Source: Thermoflexales bacterium
GTDB taxonomy: Bacteria; Chloroflexota; Anaerolineae; B4-G1
Direction of reading: 5' to 3'
NCBI GenBank assembly: GCA_007118795.1
Contig: SKQX01000218.1
Location: 1-33,075 of the forward strand
DNA length: 33,075 bases
A model generated the notes under the pieces. The model ran no database searches, was not told the DNA's origin, and saw nothing but the letters and a program-made list of their open reading frames with translations. Shown here piece by piece: positions 7,948 through 16,781 of this stretch. The position numbers and the translations under genes are program-made. Every line of letters begins with the position of its first letter. The first letter of the stretch is position 1.

Positions 7948-10900
7948 ATGCGCCTTATGTTGTCGAGCAATCACAGCAAATCGGGAATCACGATGGAGTT
8001 TCACATTTCCCGCGAGGCCCGTGAATACTACGATTTCGACCAGTCCCTTTTTTCACTATCCGGGAATGTCATCTTCGCCAACTTCCACGCCGCCCGGGAG
8101 TTCGCCCACAAGATGAACGAGAAACGGGATGTGGTGCGCTATCCGGAACGATCGGTGAAGGCGGGCCAGGTCAACGCCATGGGTTTAGTGGACGAGATTC
8201 TCCATTACGTCATGCAGCGATACCGCGAAGAGAAGAACCCCAATGTGATGAAGCACGCCGTGGAGTTTCTTCGAAAGCGTGTCGGGGATGATGAACTACA
8301 TGAGACCCTGCGGCGATTTGTCGAGCAGTTCCCTCCCCTAACAGTCTACCGGCAGGATGCCGAACCCGACGCATACCTCGATGGTCAGACCGACAGTGTC
8401 CCTCACCGCCAGATCGTCCTTGAGGAGATGTTGCTGCTCTGGTTGGCCAATGAGAATCCGGGCTTCTTTCCTTTTGATGAGCTCTTTGATGACACGGAGT
8501 TGAAGAGAGAGACCCGCTACCGCCAGGTGATGTCGGAACTCCACGACTTCTTCGACACCCAACCCCACTTCGGCCCCGATCGGCAGAACCTTATCGATAT
8601 GCTGCGCAGCCCCGCCAGATCGTCGCCCCATTCCGTGGCGGGCCAGTTGGAGTTTATGCGCCGCCGGTGGGGCGCCCTACTGGGTCGGTATGTTTATCGT
8701 CTCCTCAGCAGCCTCGATCTGATCGCCGAGGAGGAGAAGGCCACATTCCCGGGGCCAGGCCCTAGCCGAGTGTACGAGTTCGAACCGCTGGAGTTCGAGC
8801 GCTTCAGCCCAGATCAGGACTGGATGCCCGAGGTAGTACTGTTGGCCAAGAACACGTACGTCTGGCTCTACCAGCTCTCGGAGCAATACCAGCGACCGAT
8901 CACTCGCCTGGACCAGATCCCTGACGATGAGTTGGACACTGTCGCTGGTCGCGGGTTTACGGGTCTGTGGCTCATCGGCTTATGGAAGCGTAGCTCTGCC
9001 TCACAACAGATTAAGCGCATGATGGGAAACCCGGAGGCCGTCGCATCGGCTTACTCGATAGACGAGTATCGTATCGCCGATGATCTGGGGGGCGAGGAGG
9101 CATATGCAAGCCTTCGAGACCGTGCGTGGCAGAGAGGTATCCGGCTCGCCAGCGATATGGTGCCCAACCATATGGGTATCGACTCCCGCTGGGTGATTGA
9201 GCACCCGGACCGCTTCATCTCCCGCGACACTTCCCCCTTCCCGTCATACTCTTTCAACGGGCCCGACGTGTGCGGAGACGAGCGAGTCGGGATCTACCTG
9301 GAGGACGGCTATTACGATCGAAGTGACGCCGCCGTGGTATTCAAGCGGGTGGATCACTGGACGGGCGAGGAGAGGTATATCTACCACGGCAACGATGGCA
9401 CAGGGATGCCATGGAACGATACGGCGCAACTCGATTTCCTGAAGGAGGAGGTGCGTGAGGCAGCGATCCAGATGATCCTCCGTGTCGCCAGGAAGTTCCC
9501 GATCATCCGGTTCGACGCCGCGATGACCCTGGCTAAGAAGCACTATCAACGGCTCTGGTTCCCGGAACCAGGTACCGGCGGGGCGATCCCGTCGCGGGCC
9601 GAGCACGGTATGACACGCCAGGAGTTCGACGAATTGATGCCAGAGGAGTTTTGGCGTCGAGTAGTCGATCGTGTCGCGCAGGAGGTGCCCGATACCCTAT
9701 TGCTGGCCGAGGCATTCTGGCTCATGGAGGGATACTTTGTGCGCACCTTGGGTATGCACCGCGTCTATAACAGCGCCTTCATGAATATGCTTCGGGACGA
9801 GGACAACGCCAAGTACCGCACCGTCATGAAGAACACCCTGGAGTTTGACCCCCGTATTATGAAGCGGTACGTTAACTTTATGAACAACCCCGACGAGCAG
9901 CCCGCCGTTGACCAGTTCGGGAAGGGGGACAAGTACTTCGGCATATGCATCCTGCTGGCCACGATGCCTGGCCTTCCTATGTTCGGGCACGGCCAGATTG
10001 AGGGCTACACCGAGAAGTACGGAATGGAGTATCGGCGCGCCTATTGGGATGAGTCGCCTGACCGTCATCTTGTGGAACGCCATGAGCATGAGATCTTCCC
10101 GCTCCTCCACCAGCGGTACCTCTTCTCCGGAGTCGAGGGTTTCCTACTCTACGACTTCTTCACTCCCGGGGGCCGCGTTAACGAAGACGTGTTCGCCTAC
10201 TCGAATCGCGTCTCGGACCAGCGTGCCCTGGTTCTCTACCACAACAGATACGCCGAGACCCGCGGCTGGGTGCGCAGTTCCGTCGCCTTCGCTGTGCAGA
10301 CCGACGACGGGGAGAAGCGATTGGTGCAGCGCTCCCTCGGCGAGGGTCTGGCTCTGCGCGACGAGGACGAGACGTTCACCATCTTCCGCGATCATGTCAA
10401 CGGTCTCGAGTACATCCGCAGCAACCGAGAGATACACGCGAAAGGACTCTACGCCGAGCTAAGCGCTTACCAATGCCAGGTGTTCCTCGGCTTCCGCCAG
10501 GTTCGAGACACCGAGTGGCACCAATACGCTCAGCTCACCTCTTACCTGGACGGACGGGGGGTTCCCAGCATCGATGAAGCCCTCAGGGAAGTTCTTCTTC
10601 AACCCATCCACCAGCCGTTCCGCGAGCTGATCAACTCGACCACCATCAGACGCCTGATGGAAGCCCAACGAGCGGGAATCCAGGTGCAGCAAGCGCTGGC
10701 CGATGACGTGCAGCAGATGATGGTCAACCTCCTCCGCCAGATCAGAGCCTGGATTGAGGGGCTTTCCGACTACCAGCCGCTCGGCGTGGGCCCGGAGGGG
10801 AGAGAGCTCAAGATCGCCCGGAGGGTCCGGCGCGAGCTGGAAGCGGCGCTCGAGCTACGAATTCCCGGCCGCCATCTGGGGCTGCCCGAAGCGGTCACCT

Positions 10901-11490
10901 CTTACCTCCGTGATGGTCCTCCAGAACAGGCCACACTGGGCCTCGACGACCATGTGGGATCCTGGTCGACCCTCCTCGGGTGGCTGTCGACCCACGCCCT
11001 GGGTAGGATGGCCGACGGATCCGCTTATGCCCAGATTAGCCGCAGTTGGCAGGATGAATGGCTCCTGGGGAGGGTCATAAGCGGGGCGCTGCAGGACATC
11101 GGGCTCGATGAGGCGGCGGCCGCGTGGGCTGTGACGAACATCAAGGTCTTGACCACACACCAGCGGTGGTTCGAGATCGACCCGGGTGCCGATAATCGGG
11201 CCTACGGTATCCTCCGCTCTTGGCTCCGGGACGACGAGGTTCACCGCTTGCTGCAGATCAACCGATACCGGGACGTGTTGTGGTTCAACGCCCAGGCATT
11301 CGAGCAGCTCGTGTGGTGGATGGAGATCGTAGCAGCCGTGGCCATCATCGCCGACACCGAAAAGCCGCGCGATCACGCCCTCCGGGAGGTCCTCGCCTGC
11401 CACGAACTGCTATCAACCCTGCGGCGCGCCAAGGAACAGTCCGGCTACCGGGTGGAGCAACTGCTCGAGGCCGTTCGCTGCGACCGCTAG
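7948..11490 (+). CDS. Very large GH13 (alpha-amylase superfamily) protein, 1180 aa
   Basis: Acts on alpha-linked glucans, by family. The barrel is bounded by long regions of unknown function: about 350 residues before and about 430 after. Conserved GH13 regions are visible: I, DMVPNHMG (Asp403 to His408); II, IIRFDAAMTL (nucleophile Asp523); III, LLLAEAFW (acid/base Glu588); IV, NFMNNPDEQPA (Asp649). In region IV the usual Asn-His-Asp reads Asn-Pro-Asp. The phrase HGNDGTGMPWNDTAQLDF marks a normal approach to the barrel. The N-terminal part starts EFHISREAREYYDFDQSLFS and is helical; the C-terminal part is also helical, not the usual beta domain. No signal peptide, so cytoplasmic. The ATG at 7948 is preferred over 7918 because AAGGAG lies six bases upstream. 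Confidence 0.88.
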   Translation: MRLMLSSNHSKSGITMEFHISREAREYYDFDQSLFSLSGNVIFANFHAAREFAHKMNEKRDVVRYPERSVKAGQVNAMGLVDEILHYVMQRYREEKNPNVMKHAVEFLRKRVGDDELHETLRRFVEQFPPLTVYRQDAEPDAYLDGQTDSVPHRQIVLEEMLLLWLANENPGFFPFDELFDDTELKRETRYRQVMSELHDFFDTQPHFGPDRQNLIDMLRSPARSSPHSVAGQLEFMRRRWGALLGRYVYRLLSSLDLIAEEEKATFPGPGPSRVYEFEPLEFERFSPDQDWMPEVVLLAKNTYVWLYQLSEQYQRPITRLDQIPDDELDTVAGRGFTGLWLIGLWKRSSASQQIKRMMGNPEAVASAYSIDEYRIADDLGGEEAYASLRDRAWQRGIRLASDMVPNHMGIDSRWVIEHPDRFISRDTSPFPSYSFNGPDVCGDERVGIYLEDGYYDRSDAAVVFKRVDHWTGEERYIYHGNDGTGMPWNDTAQLDFLKEEVREAAIQMILRVARKFPIIRFDAAMTLAKKHYQRLWFPEPGTGGAIPSRAEHGMTRQEFDELMPEEFWRRVVDRVAQEVPDTLLLAEAFWLMEGYFVRTLGMHRVYNSAFMNMLRDEDNAKYRTVMKNTLEFDPRIMKRYVNFMNNPDEQPAVDQFGKGDKYFGICILLATMPGLPMFGHGQIEGYTEKYGMEYRRAYWDESPDRHLVERHEHEIFPLLHQRYLFSGVEGFLLYDFFTPGGRVNEDVFAYSNRVSDQRALVLYHNRYAETRGWVRSSVAFAVQTDDGEKRLVQRSLGEGLALRDEDETFTIFRDHVNGLEYIRSNREIHAKGLYAELSAYQCQVFLGFRQVRDTEWHQYAQLTSYLDGRGVPSIDEALREVLLQPIHQPFRELINSTTIRRLMEAQRAGIQVQQALADDVQQMMVNLLRQIRAWIEGLSDYQPLGVGPEGRELKIARRVRRELEAALELRIPGRHLGLPEAVTSYLRDGPPEQATLGLDDHVGSWSTLLGWLSTHALGRMADGSAYAQISRSWQDEWLLGRVISGALQDIGLDEAAAAWAVTNIKVLTTHQRWFEIDPGADNRAYGILRSWLRDDEVHRLLQINRYRDVLWFNAQAFEQLVWWMEIVAAVAIIADTEKPRDHALREVLACHELLSTLRRAKEQSGYRVEQLLEAVRCDR

Positions 11491-11684
11491 GTTGCTGGGA
11501 TACGCAACCGACAACCTGGGCGATCCGACCCAGAGACAGGGTGGGCTTCGGAATCGAACGCCGTAGGGACCGACAGCTCCAGTCCCTGCCCGACGAAGTG
11601 GCGTTGCCTCCTGCTGACTCCGATGTTAGAATATCGAATACACTGCATTATGCTGTGTCCACGAGAGATAGAAACGAGACGTCG

Positions 11685-13139
11685 ATGGAGAAAAAGACCG
11701 ACACTGGCTGCCACCTGTCCGTACACGGGCACTTCTACCAGCCTCCCCGGGAGGACCCATTTACGGGTCATATCCCGCGAGAACCGAGTGCAGCCCCGTA
11801 TGCCAATTGGAACGAACGCATCACGGCGGAATGCTATGCGCCAAATGCCAGAGTTGGCAACTTCGAGCGCATCAGCTTCAACGTGGGTGGGACCCTGGCT
11901 CGATGGCTCGACCAACACGATCCTGGTACTTATCAGGAGATCATCGGTGCGGATCGGGTGCATCGGGACGCCTATGGCACCGGTAACGGTATCGCGCAAT
12001 CGGTTCATCACACCATCCTTCCCCTAGCTCGTCGCCGGGATAAGATCTGCCAGGTACATTGGGGCATCGCGAGCTTCGAACACCGCTTCGGTCGTCGACC
12101 GGAGGGAATGTGGCTCCCAGAGATGGGCGTCGACTATGAGACACTTGAGATCCTGGCAGCGGCTGGCCTCCGCTTCACGATCGTCTCCGACGAGCAGGTA
12201 TACCCCCGGTCATCCGCGGGCAATTGGGAAGCGGCGGGAGGCCCCTACCGGGTGTCTTTGCCGAACGGGGACAGCATCGCCGTCTTCGTTCGGGATCGAG
12301 TTCTGTCTAATAGCCTATCGTTCGGGATGCCAGCTTTGGCACAGGTCGACCAGTGGTTGGGCGATCAGCTAACCGGGCAACGCCACCAGAATGGGCTACG
12401 CATCGTCGCAACCGACGGGGAGACCTTCGGTCACCACCACCGTCACGGTGTGGAGGTACTGAGGCGGATTCTCTCCGGCTGCGAAAGTCACGGATGCGCA
12501 CTCACTACGCTACCCGTCTATCTTGACCAGCACCCTCCTCAGTCCGAGATCAAGGTGGTGGAGAACACCACCTGGAGCTGCTCGCACGGGCTGGATCGCT
12601 GGCTCGTTGGCTGCCCATGTACGTCGGGCGACAGCCGCTGGAAAGGAGCACTGCGCCGCGCCCTCGATAACTTAGCCGGGGATCTGGACCGAGTTTACAG
12701 CTGCGAGGCGCAACAGCTAGGGTTCAAGCCCTGGCCCCTGCGAGATCGCTACATCGACGTCGTCCTGGGCAAGGTGTCAGGGGAGAAATTCCTAAACGGG
12801 AACGGTCTCGGACACCTGATGAGCGCCGAGACACAGCGCCTACTGGGGCTCCTTGAGGCTCAGCTCTATCGTCAACGCATGTACACCAGTTGTACCTTTT
12901 TCTTCGATGACCTGGATCGATACGAACCTCGCTACGCCATAGGCAACGCCATCCACGCTGTCGCCCTGACCCGCGACGCGACCGGCGAAGAGCTTTCCCA
13001 CGGCTTCCGCCGCGATCTGAGTGTGGCTCGCAGCGTGAAGAGCGGCCTAACGGGAGCTGATATCCTCGACGAGATCGTATCCCGAGCAAGGATAGCGGCT
13101 AGGCCAGGTCCCCCTCGGCGTACGGACCAGGGACCTTGA
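11685..13139 (+). CDS. GH57 glycoside hydrolase with DUF3536-like C-terminus (484 aa)
   Basis: A retaining alpha-glucan-active enzyme of the GH57 fold. The first motif is HGHFYQPPREDP. The nucleophile motif is GMWLPEMGVD (Glu146), and the acid/base region is ATDGETFGHHH (Asp244, Glu246). The C-terminal part (WSCSHGLDRW, then a Cys-x-Cys pair, later FFFDDLDRYEPR) matches the DUF3536 region attached to some bacterial GH57 barrels. Those proteins are usually longer, roughly 800 residues, so the tail is short here. No signal peptide. The frame is open far upstream into the GH13 gene, but homology begins at the ATG at 11685, which has only a weak ribosome site. The 194-base gap after the GH13 gene allows co-transcription. 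Exact activity is unknown. Confidence 0.88.
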   Translation: MEKKTDTGCHLSVHGHFYQPPREDPFTGHIPREPSAAPYANWNERITAECYAPNARVGNFERISFNVGGTLARWLDQHDPGTYQEIIGADRVHRDAYGTGNGIAQSVHHTILPLARRRDKICQVHWGIASFEHRFGRRPEGMWLPEMGVDYETLEILAAAGLRFTIVSDEQVYPRSSAGNWEAAGGPYRVSLPNGDSIAVFVRDRVLSNSLSFGMPALAQVDQWLGDQLTGQRHQNGLRIVATDGETFGHHHRHGVEVLRRILSGCESHGCALTTLPVYLDQHPPQSEIKVVENTTWSCSHGLDRWLVGCPCTSGDSRWKGALRRALDNLAGDLDRVYSCEAQQLGFKPWPLRDRYIDVVLGKVSGEKFLNGNGLGHLMSAETQRLLGLLEAQLYRQRMYTSCTFFFDDLDRYEPRYAIGNAIHAVALTRDATGEELSHGFRRDLSVARSVKSGLTGADILDEIVSRARIAARPGPPRRTDQGP

Positions 13140-13247
13140 GGACAGAACGATATCGCAGCTCTCATGCCCTGGGAACCGGCCTTCTCCTGACGCTCGATGG
13201 CCCCAGGGCGCGAGCAGCGCGACAAATCGAAAGAAAAGAGGGCAGCG

Positions 13248-14141
13248 ATGAGCGATCCTGAGAAGCGAGCGCAGGAAGACGGACCGGCGCCGAGGCCAGA
13301 TGCTGAGCCAAGTCGGTGTGAACCGGACGGACCGTCCAACACCCCCGCCTACTCCGATATCGACCTCGACCGCTGGCGCGACTATGACCACGTGTGGACC
13401 GACAGTCTGTGGGTTATTGAGTCCCGCGACACCACCGGCGGCCACGGACTGGATTACCACGGCAACTTCGTCCCTCAGATAGCGACCCAGAGCTTCCTCC
13501 GCTACACGAAGGCAGACGACATCGTCCTCGATCTGTTCCTCGGCTCTGGGACCAGCGCTATCGAGGCCCAGCGGCAGAAGCGCCGCCTCATCGGCGTTGA
13601 GCTAAAGGCGGACCTGGTTGAGTACGTGGGCACCAAGATTGAGCCACAGCTGCTGGGGGACCGCATCCGCCTGCTCCAGGGAGATGCCACGGATGATGCG
13701 ATCGTTGGGCAGATCAGGCGCTGCCTGTCGGAGATGGGCGCGGAGCACGTGCAACTCATCATGCTTCACCCACCGTATCACGACATCATCACCTTCTCTG
13801 ACCACCCGGCCGACCTCTCCCGCACCCGTGGCCTGCCGCACTTCCTGGAAGGGTTCGAGAGCGCTGCTCGTCACGCCTTTCAAGTGCTGGAGCCACACCG
13901 TTTCGCCATCCTCGTCATCGGCGACAAGTACGCCCAAGGTGAGCTGATCCCCCTAAGCTTCTACTGCCTGGATCGCATGCAGCAGGTGGGATTCCGCACC
14001 AAGGCGATCGTGGTGAAGAATATCGAAGGAAACGAGCGGGGCAAGGGACGGGACAGCAACCTGTGGCGGTACCGCGCTCTACGCGGCGGTTTCTACATCT
14101 TCAAGCACGAGTACGTGATGGTGTTCCGAAAGCCCAGCTGA
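13248..14141 (+). CDS. Orphan DNA methyltransferase (N4-cytosine/N6-adenine type)
   Basis: A SAM-dependent amino-methyltransferase of 297 residues. After about 50 charged, proline-rich, probably disordered residues comes HGNFVPQIATQSFLRYTK. The SAM-binding motif DLFLGSGTSAIEAQ follows, then the catalytic motif LIMLHPPYHDI, where the usual Asp/Ser-Pro-Pro-Tyr has His first. SAM motif before catalytic motif is the opposite of the common beta-class order. No target-recognition domain is obvious and no restriction gene is adjacent, so it is probably a solitary epigenetic or regulatory enzyme. An RNA substrate cannot be excluded. The ATG at 13248, with AGAGGG upstream, is preferred to one at 13197 with no ribosome site. 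It starts 108 bases after the GH57 stop. Confidence 0.85.
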   Translation: MSDPEKRAQEDGPAPRPDAEPSRCEPDGPSNTPAYSDIDLDRWRDYDHVWTDSLWVIESRDTTGGHGLDYHGNFVPQIATQSFLRYTKADDIVLDLFLGSGTSAIEAQRQKRRLIGVELKADLVEYVGTKIEPQLLGDRIRLLQGDATDDAIVGQIRRCLSEMGAEHVQLIMLHPPYHDIITFSDHPADLSRTRGLPHFLEGFESAARHAFQVLEPHRFAILVIGDKYAQGELIPLSFYCLDRMQQVGFRTKAIVVKNIEGNERGKGRDSNLWRYRALRGGFYIFKHEYVMVFRKPS

Positions 14142-14202
14142 ACGGCGCTATCTACAGGCCAAGACCGCGGACTAGTGGAGGTCTCGACCCGAAGGCGACC
14201 CA

Positions 14203-14697
14203 TCATCGACGACCTGTTCGCCCACCCTTTCCCGCCCGGCGACCACGTCTTCTGCACTGCCGCGCCGTGCGAGCCAGATCCTCCAGCGCGTCCACGTAGC
14301 CGTCCCGGTCGAATACCCGCTCTACTCTCACCATGTCGTTCAATTCCTCCGCCACAACCGCGGCGATGGCGTGAACCGCATCATGCCGGTCGGTGCCCAC
14401 CTTCAGGAGAGCCTCTAGCGCGCGCGTTGTCTGGGGTGGGTCGTCATCCGCCAGTTGATTCTCGACTACGTGATGCATCAGGACATGGGCGAATGGATTG
14501 ACACCATCCAACGTCGAGATCTCGCCAGCCAGGCTCTCGACATCTTCCCACACGTGATGGTACTCGGGGTGCTGCCTGAGCACCTCGGCAAGCCGTCGGT
14601 CCCCATCTTCCAGGTCGACACCTGCTTGTGCTAGCTGCCAGATCAAACCGATCCGAGTTCGCCCAAGTTGGCGCAGATCGCCGTAATCATCTGGCAT
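14203..14697 (-). CDS. DUF1841 family protein
   Basis: A soluble, mainly helical protein of 164 residues matching the uncharacterised DUF1841 family. The marker is the segment NPFAHVLMHHVVENQLAD followed by a dozen residues and a second helix with RHDAVHAIAAVVAEEL. The two histidine-rich helices could bind a metal, as in four-helix bundles, but that is inference. The C-terminus is an arginine/glycine-rich tail. The ATG at 14697 (MPDDYGDL) is chosen because GGAG lies about seven bases upstream and homology begins there; a longer version from 14778 adds 27 low-complexity residues. It converges with the methyltransferase gene, 61 bases away. Confidence 0.7.
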   Translation of the reverse strand: MPDDYGDLRQLGRTRIGLIWQLAQAGVDLEDGDRRLAEVLRQHPEYHHVWEDVESLAGEISTLDGVNPFAHVLMHHVVENQLADDDPPQTTRALEALLKVGTDRHDAVHAIAAVVAEELNDMVRVERVFDRDGYVDALEDLARTARQCRRRGRRAGKGGRTGRR

Positions 14698-14928
14698 CGG
14701 TGCACTCCATCCACTAAGCCCCGGGGCTGCGCATACCTGTCGAACCCTCGGCGACGCTCCCCAGGGCGGTTCGCCCACCTACCCAGCCGGTCCCTATAGT
14801 CGGGGCTGTCCTCCATCACGCGCTGGAAGCCCGCAACGCATTACAGCGAAGCCGAACCACTCCATTTCGGCTCCGCCCCCAACGTACCGACGTCCACCTC
14901 ATCACCCATCCGAGAAACGCGTCACAGA

Positions 14929-16146
14929 CTAGATCACCTGCTCAGCCCTCAACCGGACCACGTCCTCACGCCCGTATCCCAAGTACTCAGCCAGTATCTC
15001 CTCCGTATGTTGGCCCAGCAGTGGTGGGGCTGCTTCCATCCGCACCGGCGTGCGAGAGAGATTGAGGGGCGACCCAGTCACGTTCAGCGTTCCTACCGTC
15101 GGGTGCTCCAGTTCGACCAACAACTCGCGCGCCAACACTTGAGGATCTGCAAAAACCTCGTCCACACTCTGAACGGGCGCGCAGGGAATCCCGGCCCGTA
15201 CCAATGTCCTGTACCACTGGGCTGCGGACTGAGACCGGAACCGATCCTGGAGGATGGGCACAAGCAGATCACGATGCTCGACCCTTTTGGGGTTAGTCTT
15301 GAACCGGTCATCCGACCCCAGATCCTCCCAGCCGGTTGTCTCGCAGAGCTTCCGCCACTGTCGGTCGTTGCCCACCGCGAGAGCGATCCACCCATCATCG
15401 GTGGGGAACAACTCGTAGGGTACGATGTTTGGGTGGGCATTGCCATAGCGGGCCGGCGGTCGCCCCGTAACCAGGTAGTTACTCGCGACGTTCGCTAGCC
15501 AGGCGACTTGGGAATCCAGCAGCGCCACGTCGACGTACTGGCCCTGCCCGCTCTGTCTACGCTCGTAAAGGGCAGCCAGAATGGAGACCGCCGCGAATAG
15601 GGCCGCGGTGATGTCCACAATGGCAACGCCCACTTTGGTAGGCGGTCCCTCAACCGGACCCGTCACGCTCATGATCCCGCCCAGCGCCTGAATGGCAAAA
15701 TCGTAACCTGGCCGATCACGATAAGGCCCATCCTGTCCATACCCGGTAATCGCACAGTAGATCAGCCCCGGATTGCGGTCCTTCAACCTATCGTAGCCCA
15801 ACCCCCACTGCCCCATCGTGCCGACCCGGAAGTTCTCGACGAGCACATCCGCCTGACACGCCAGGTCCCGAACGATCTCGCGGCCGCGCTCGGTCTTCAG
15901 GTTCACGGTGATACTCTTCTTATTCCGGTTCACCGCAAGGTAGTAGGCGGACTCGCCTCCGGCCCAGGGGGGACCCCATTGACGGGTGCCATCTCCAGTA
16001 CCCGGTCGCTCCACTTTGATCACTTCAGCGCCCAGGTCTGCCAGAGCCATCGTGCAATACGGACCAGCCAGAACTCGCGACAGGTCGACGACCAATACGT
16101 CAGACAGCGGCGGACCATCTTGTCTCTCAGCAGCTCCTCGGTTCAT
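14929..16146 (-). CDS. Family III CoA-transferase (CaiB/BaiF type)
   Basis: Moves CoA between carboxylic acids through aspartyl anhydride intermediates; members act on formate/oxalate, carnitine, succinate with (R)-benzylsuccinate or 2-hydroxy acids. The 405-residue length is normal. Landmarks are VLVVDLSRVLAGPYCTMALA, then GAEVIKVERPGTGD, the catalytic aspartate in RPGYDFAIQA (Asp149) and the late segment PARYGNAHPNIVPYELF. The ATG at 16146 has GGAG five bases upstream; a GTG at 16161 would add five residues. It stands alone, with a strong hairpin in its leader and no acyl-CoA gene directly beside it, so the acid substrate is unknown. It may belong with the acyl-CoA dehydrogenase/ETF genes further along. 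Confidence 0.93.
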   Translation of the reverse strand: MNRGAAERQDGPPLSDVLVVDLSRVLAGPYCTMALADLGAEVIKVERPGTGDGTRQWGPPWAGGESAYYLAVNRNKKSITVNLKTERGREIVRDLACQADVLVENFRVGTMGQWGLGYDRLKDRNPGLIYCAITGYGQDGPYRDRPGYDFAIQALGGIMSVTGPVEGPPTKVGVAIVDITAALFAAVSILAALYERRQSGQGQYVDVALLDSQVAWLANVASNYLVTGRPPARYGNAHPNIVPYELFPTDDGWIALAVGNDRQWRKLCETTGWEDLGSDDRFKTNPKRVEHRDLLVPILQDRFRSQSAAQWYRTLVRAGIPCAPVQSVDEVFADPQVLARELLVELEHPTVGTLNVTGSPLNLSRTPVRMEAAPPLLGQHTEEILAEYLGYGREDVVRLRAEQVI

Positions 16147-16167
16147 ACCATCTCCATCCACGTCCTA

Positions 16168-16229
16168 CTGAACACGCCCTGCAGATCCAGAAGCGCACCT
16201 GCAGGATCACACCGGTCTAGCCCGTTCAG
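16168..16229 (-). promoter_or_regulatory. Nested hairpin in the leader of the CoA-transferase gene
   Basis: Two perfect inverted repeats are nested just upstream of the start: outer CTGAAC (16168-16173) with GTTCAG (16224-16229), inner CCTGCAG (16178-16184) with CTGCAGG (16199-16205). In the minus-strand transcript this makes a two-tier stem ending about 22 bases before the ATG, close to the ribosome site. It could influence translation or be a protein-binding site. I recognise no riboswitch class in it. Confidence 0.4.
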
Positions 16230-16359
16230 CTCCGCAACAACAGGCGCTCCCTATCACAGGAACCTGTCGCGAGCAAGGGCACTGAGCGCCGGTGACCGGC
16301 ACACAACCCGCAGCCAAGAGGGGCATTCACAACCTTAGGGTACGACAAGGTACGTCGAC

Positions 16360-16374
16360 TCCGCGCAACGCGGA
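16360..16374 (-). terminator. Possible weak terminator after the DUF503 gene
   Basis: A tight hairpin, TCCGCG-CAA-CGCGGA, sits about 40 bases beyond the DUF503 stop on the minus strand. There is no T-tract after it, so if it ends transcription it probably needs help; it may be only a stem-loop. Confidence 0.3.
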
Positions 16375-16411
16375 CAGTATCACTTGATCCGACCGGGGAG
16401 TCTCAGCGGAG

Positions 16412-16699
16412 CTAGAACGTCTCAATGTGCCAGTCAACGACCTGGACCTCAGGCCTAAAGGTCTCGACCCACGCCACGACCTTCTCCAAGGAGGCCTGAA
16501 CGTATCCGGGGTCGTTGTTGGCTACCGTGACAAGCGCCACCTCAGCCGTCTGCCACGCGTCGTTGAAGCCCACCTCAGCCGCCGAGACGTTAAACTCCCT
16601 CCGCAACCGAGTCAGCAGCGGTTTGAGGACACGCCGCTTACCTTTTAGAGAACGGCTCCCGGGGATGCGCAGTTCGATGCTGCAGGCACCAATGACCAT
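16412..16699 (-). CDS. DUF503 family protein (YlxP-like)
   Basis: A 95-residue conserved bacterial protein of unknown function. The family signature is clear: MVIGACSIELRIPGSRSLKG, then KRRVLKPLLTRLRREFNVSAAEVG, and the ending VVDWHIETF. The ferredoxin-like fold is known for the family; in many Firmicutes it lies near translation genes such as infB and rbfA, but no such genes are seen here. The ATG at 16699 is chosen because homology starts there; the frame extends 36 codons upstream without family resemblance. It lies 82 bases after lipM in the same direction. Confidence 0.88.
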   Translation of the reverse strand: MVIGACSIELRIPGSRSLKGKRRVLKPLLTRLRREFNVSAAEVGFNDAWQTAEVALVTVANNDPGYVQASLEKVVAWVETFRPEVQVVDWHIETF

Positions 16700-16781
16700 A
16701 TGGGTTCCATCTGCTACGCTACGCCGGGATACACGACCTGCTCCCGGCCACACAGGGAGTATACCGCATCGGCCACGTGCG

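Noticed and set aside
11220..13139. A longer rightward frame of 639 residues covering the GH57 gene
   Set aside because: Its first 155 codons overlap the GH13 gene in another frame and have no GH57 resemblance; homology begins at the ATG at 11685.
16147..16411. A T-box or riboswitch in the CoA-transferase leader
   Set aside because: The conserved T-box bulge sequence and other known riboswitch cores are absent; only simple inverted repeats are seen.
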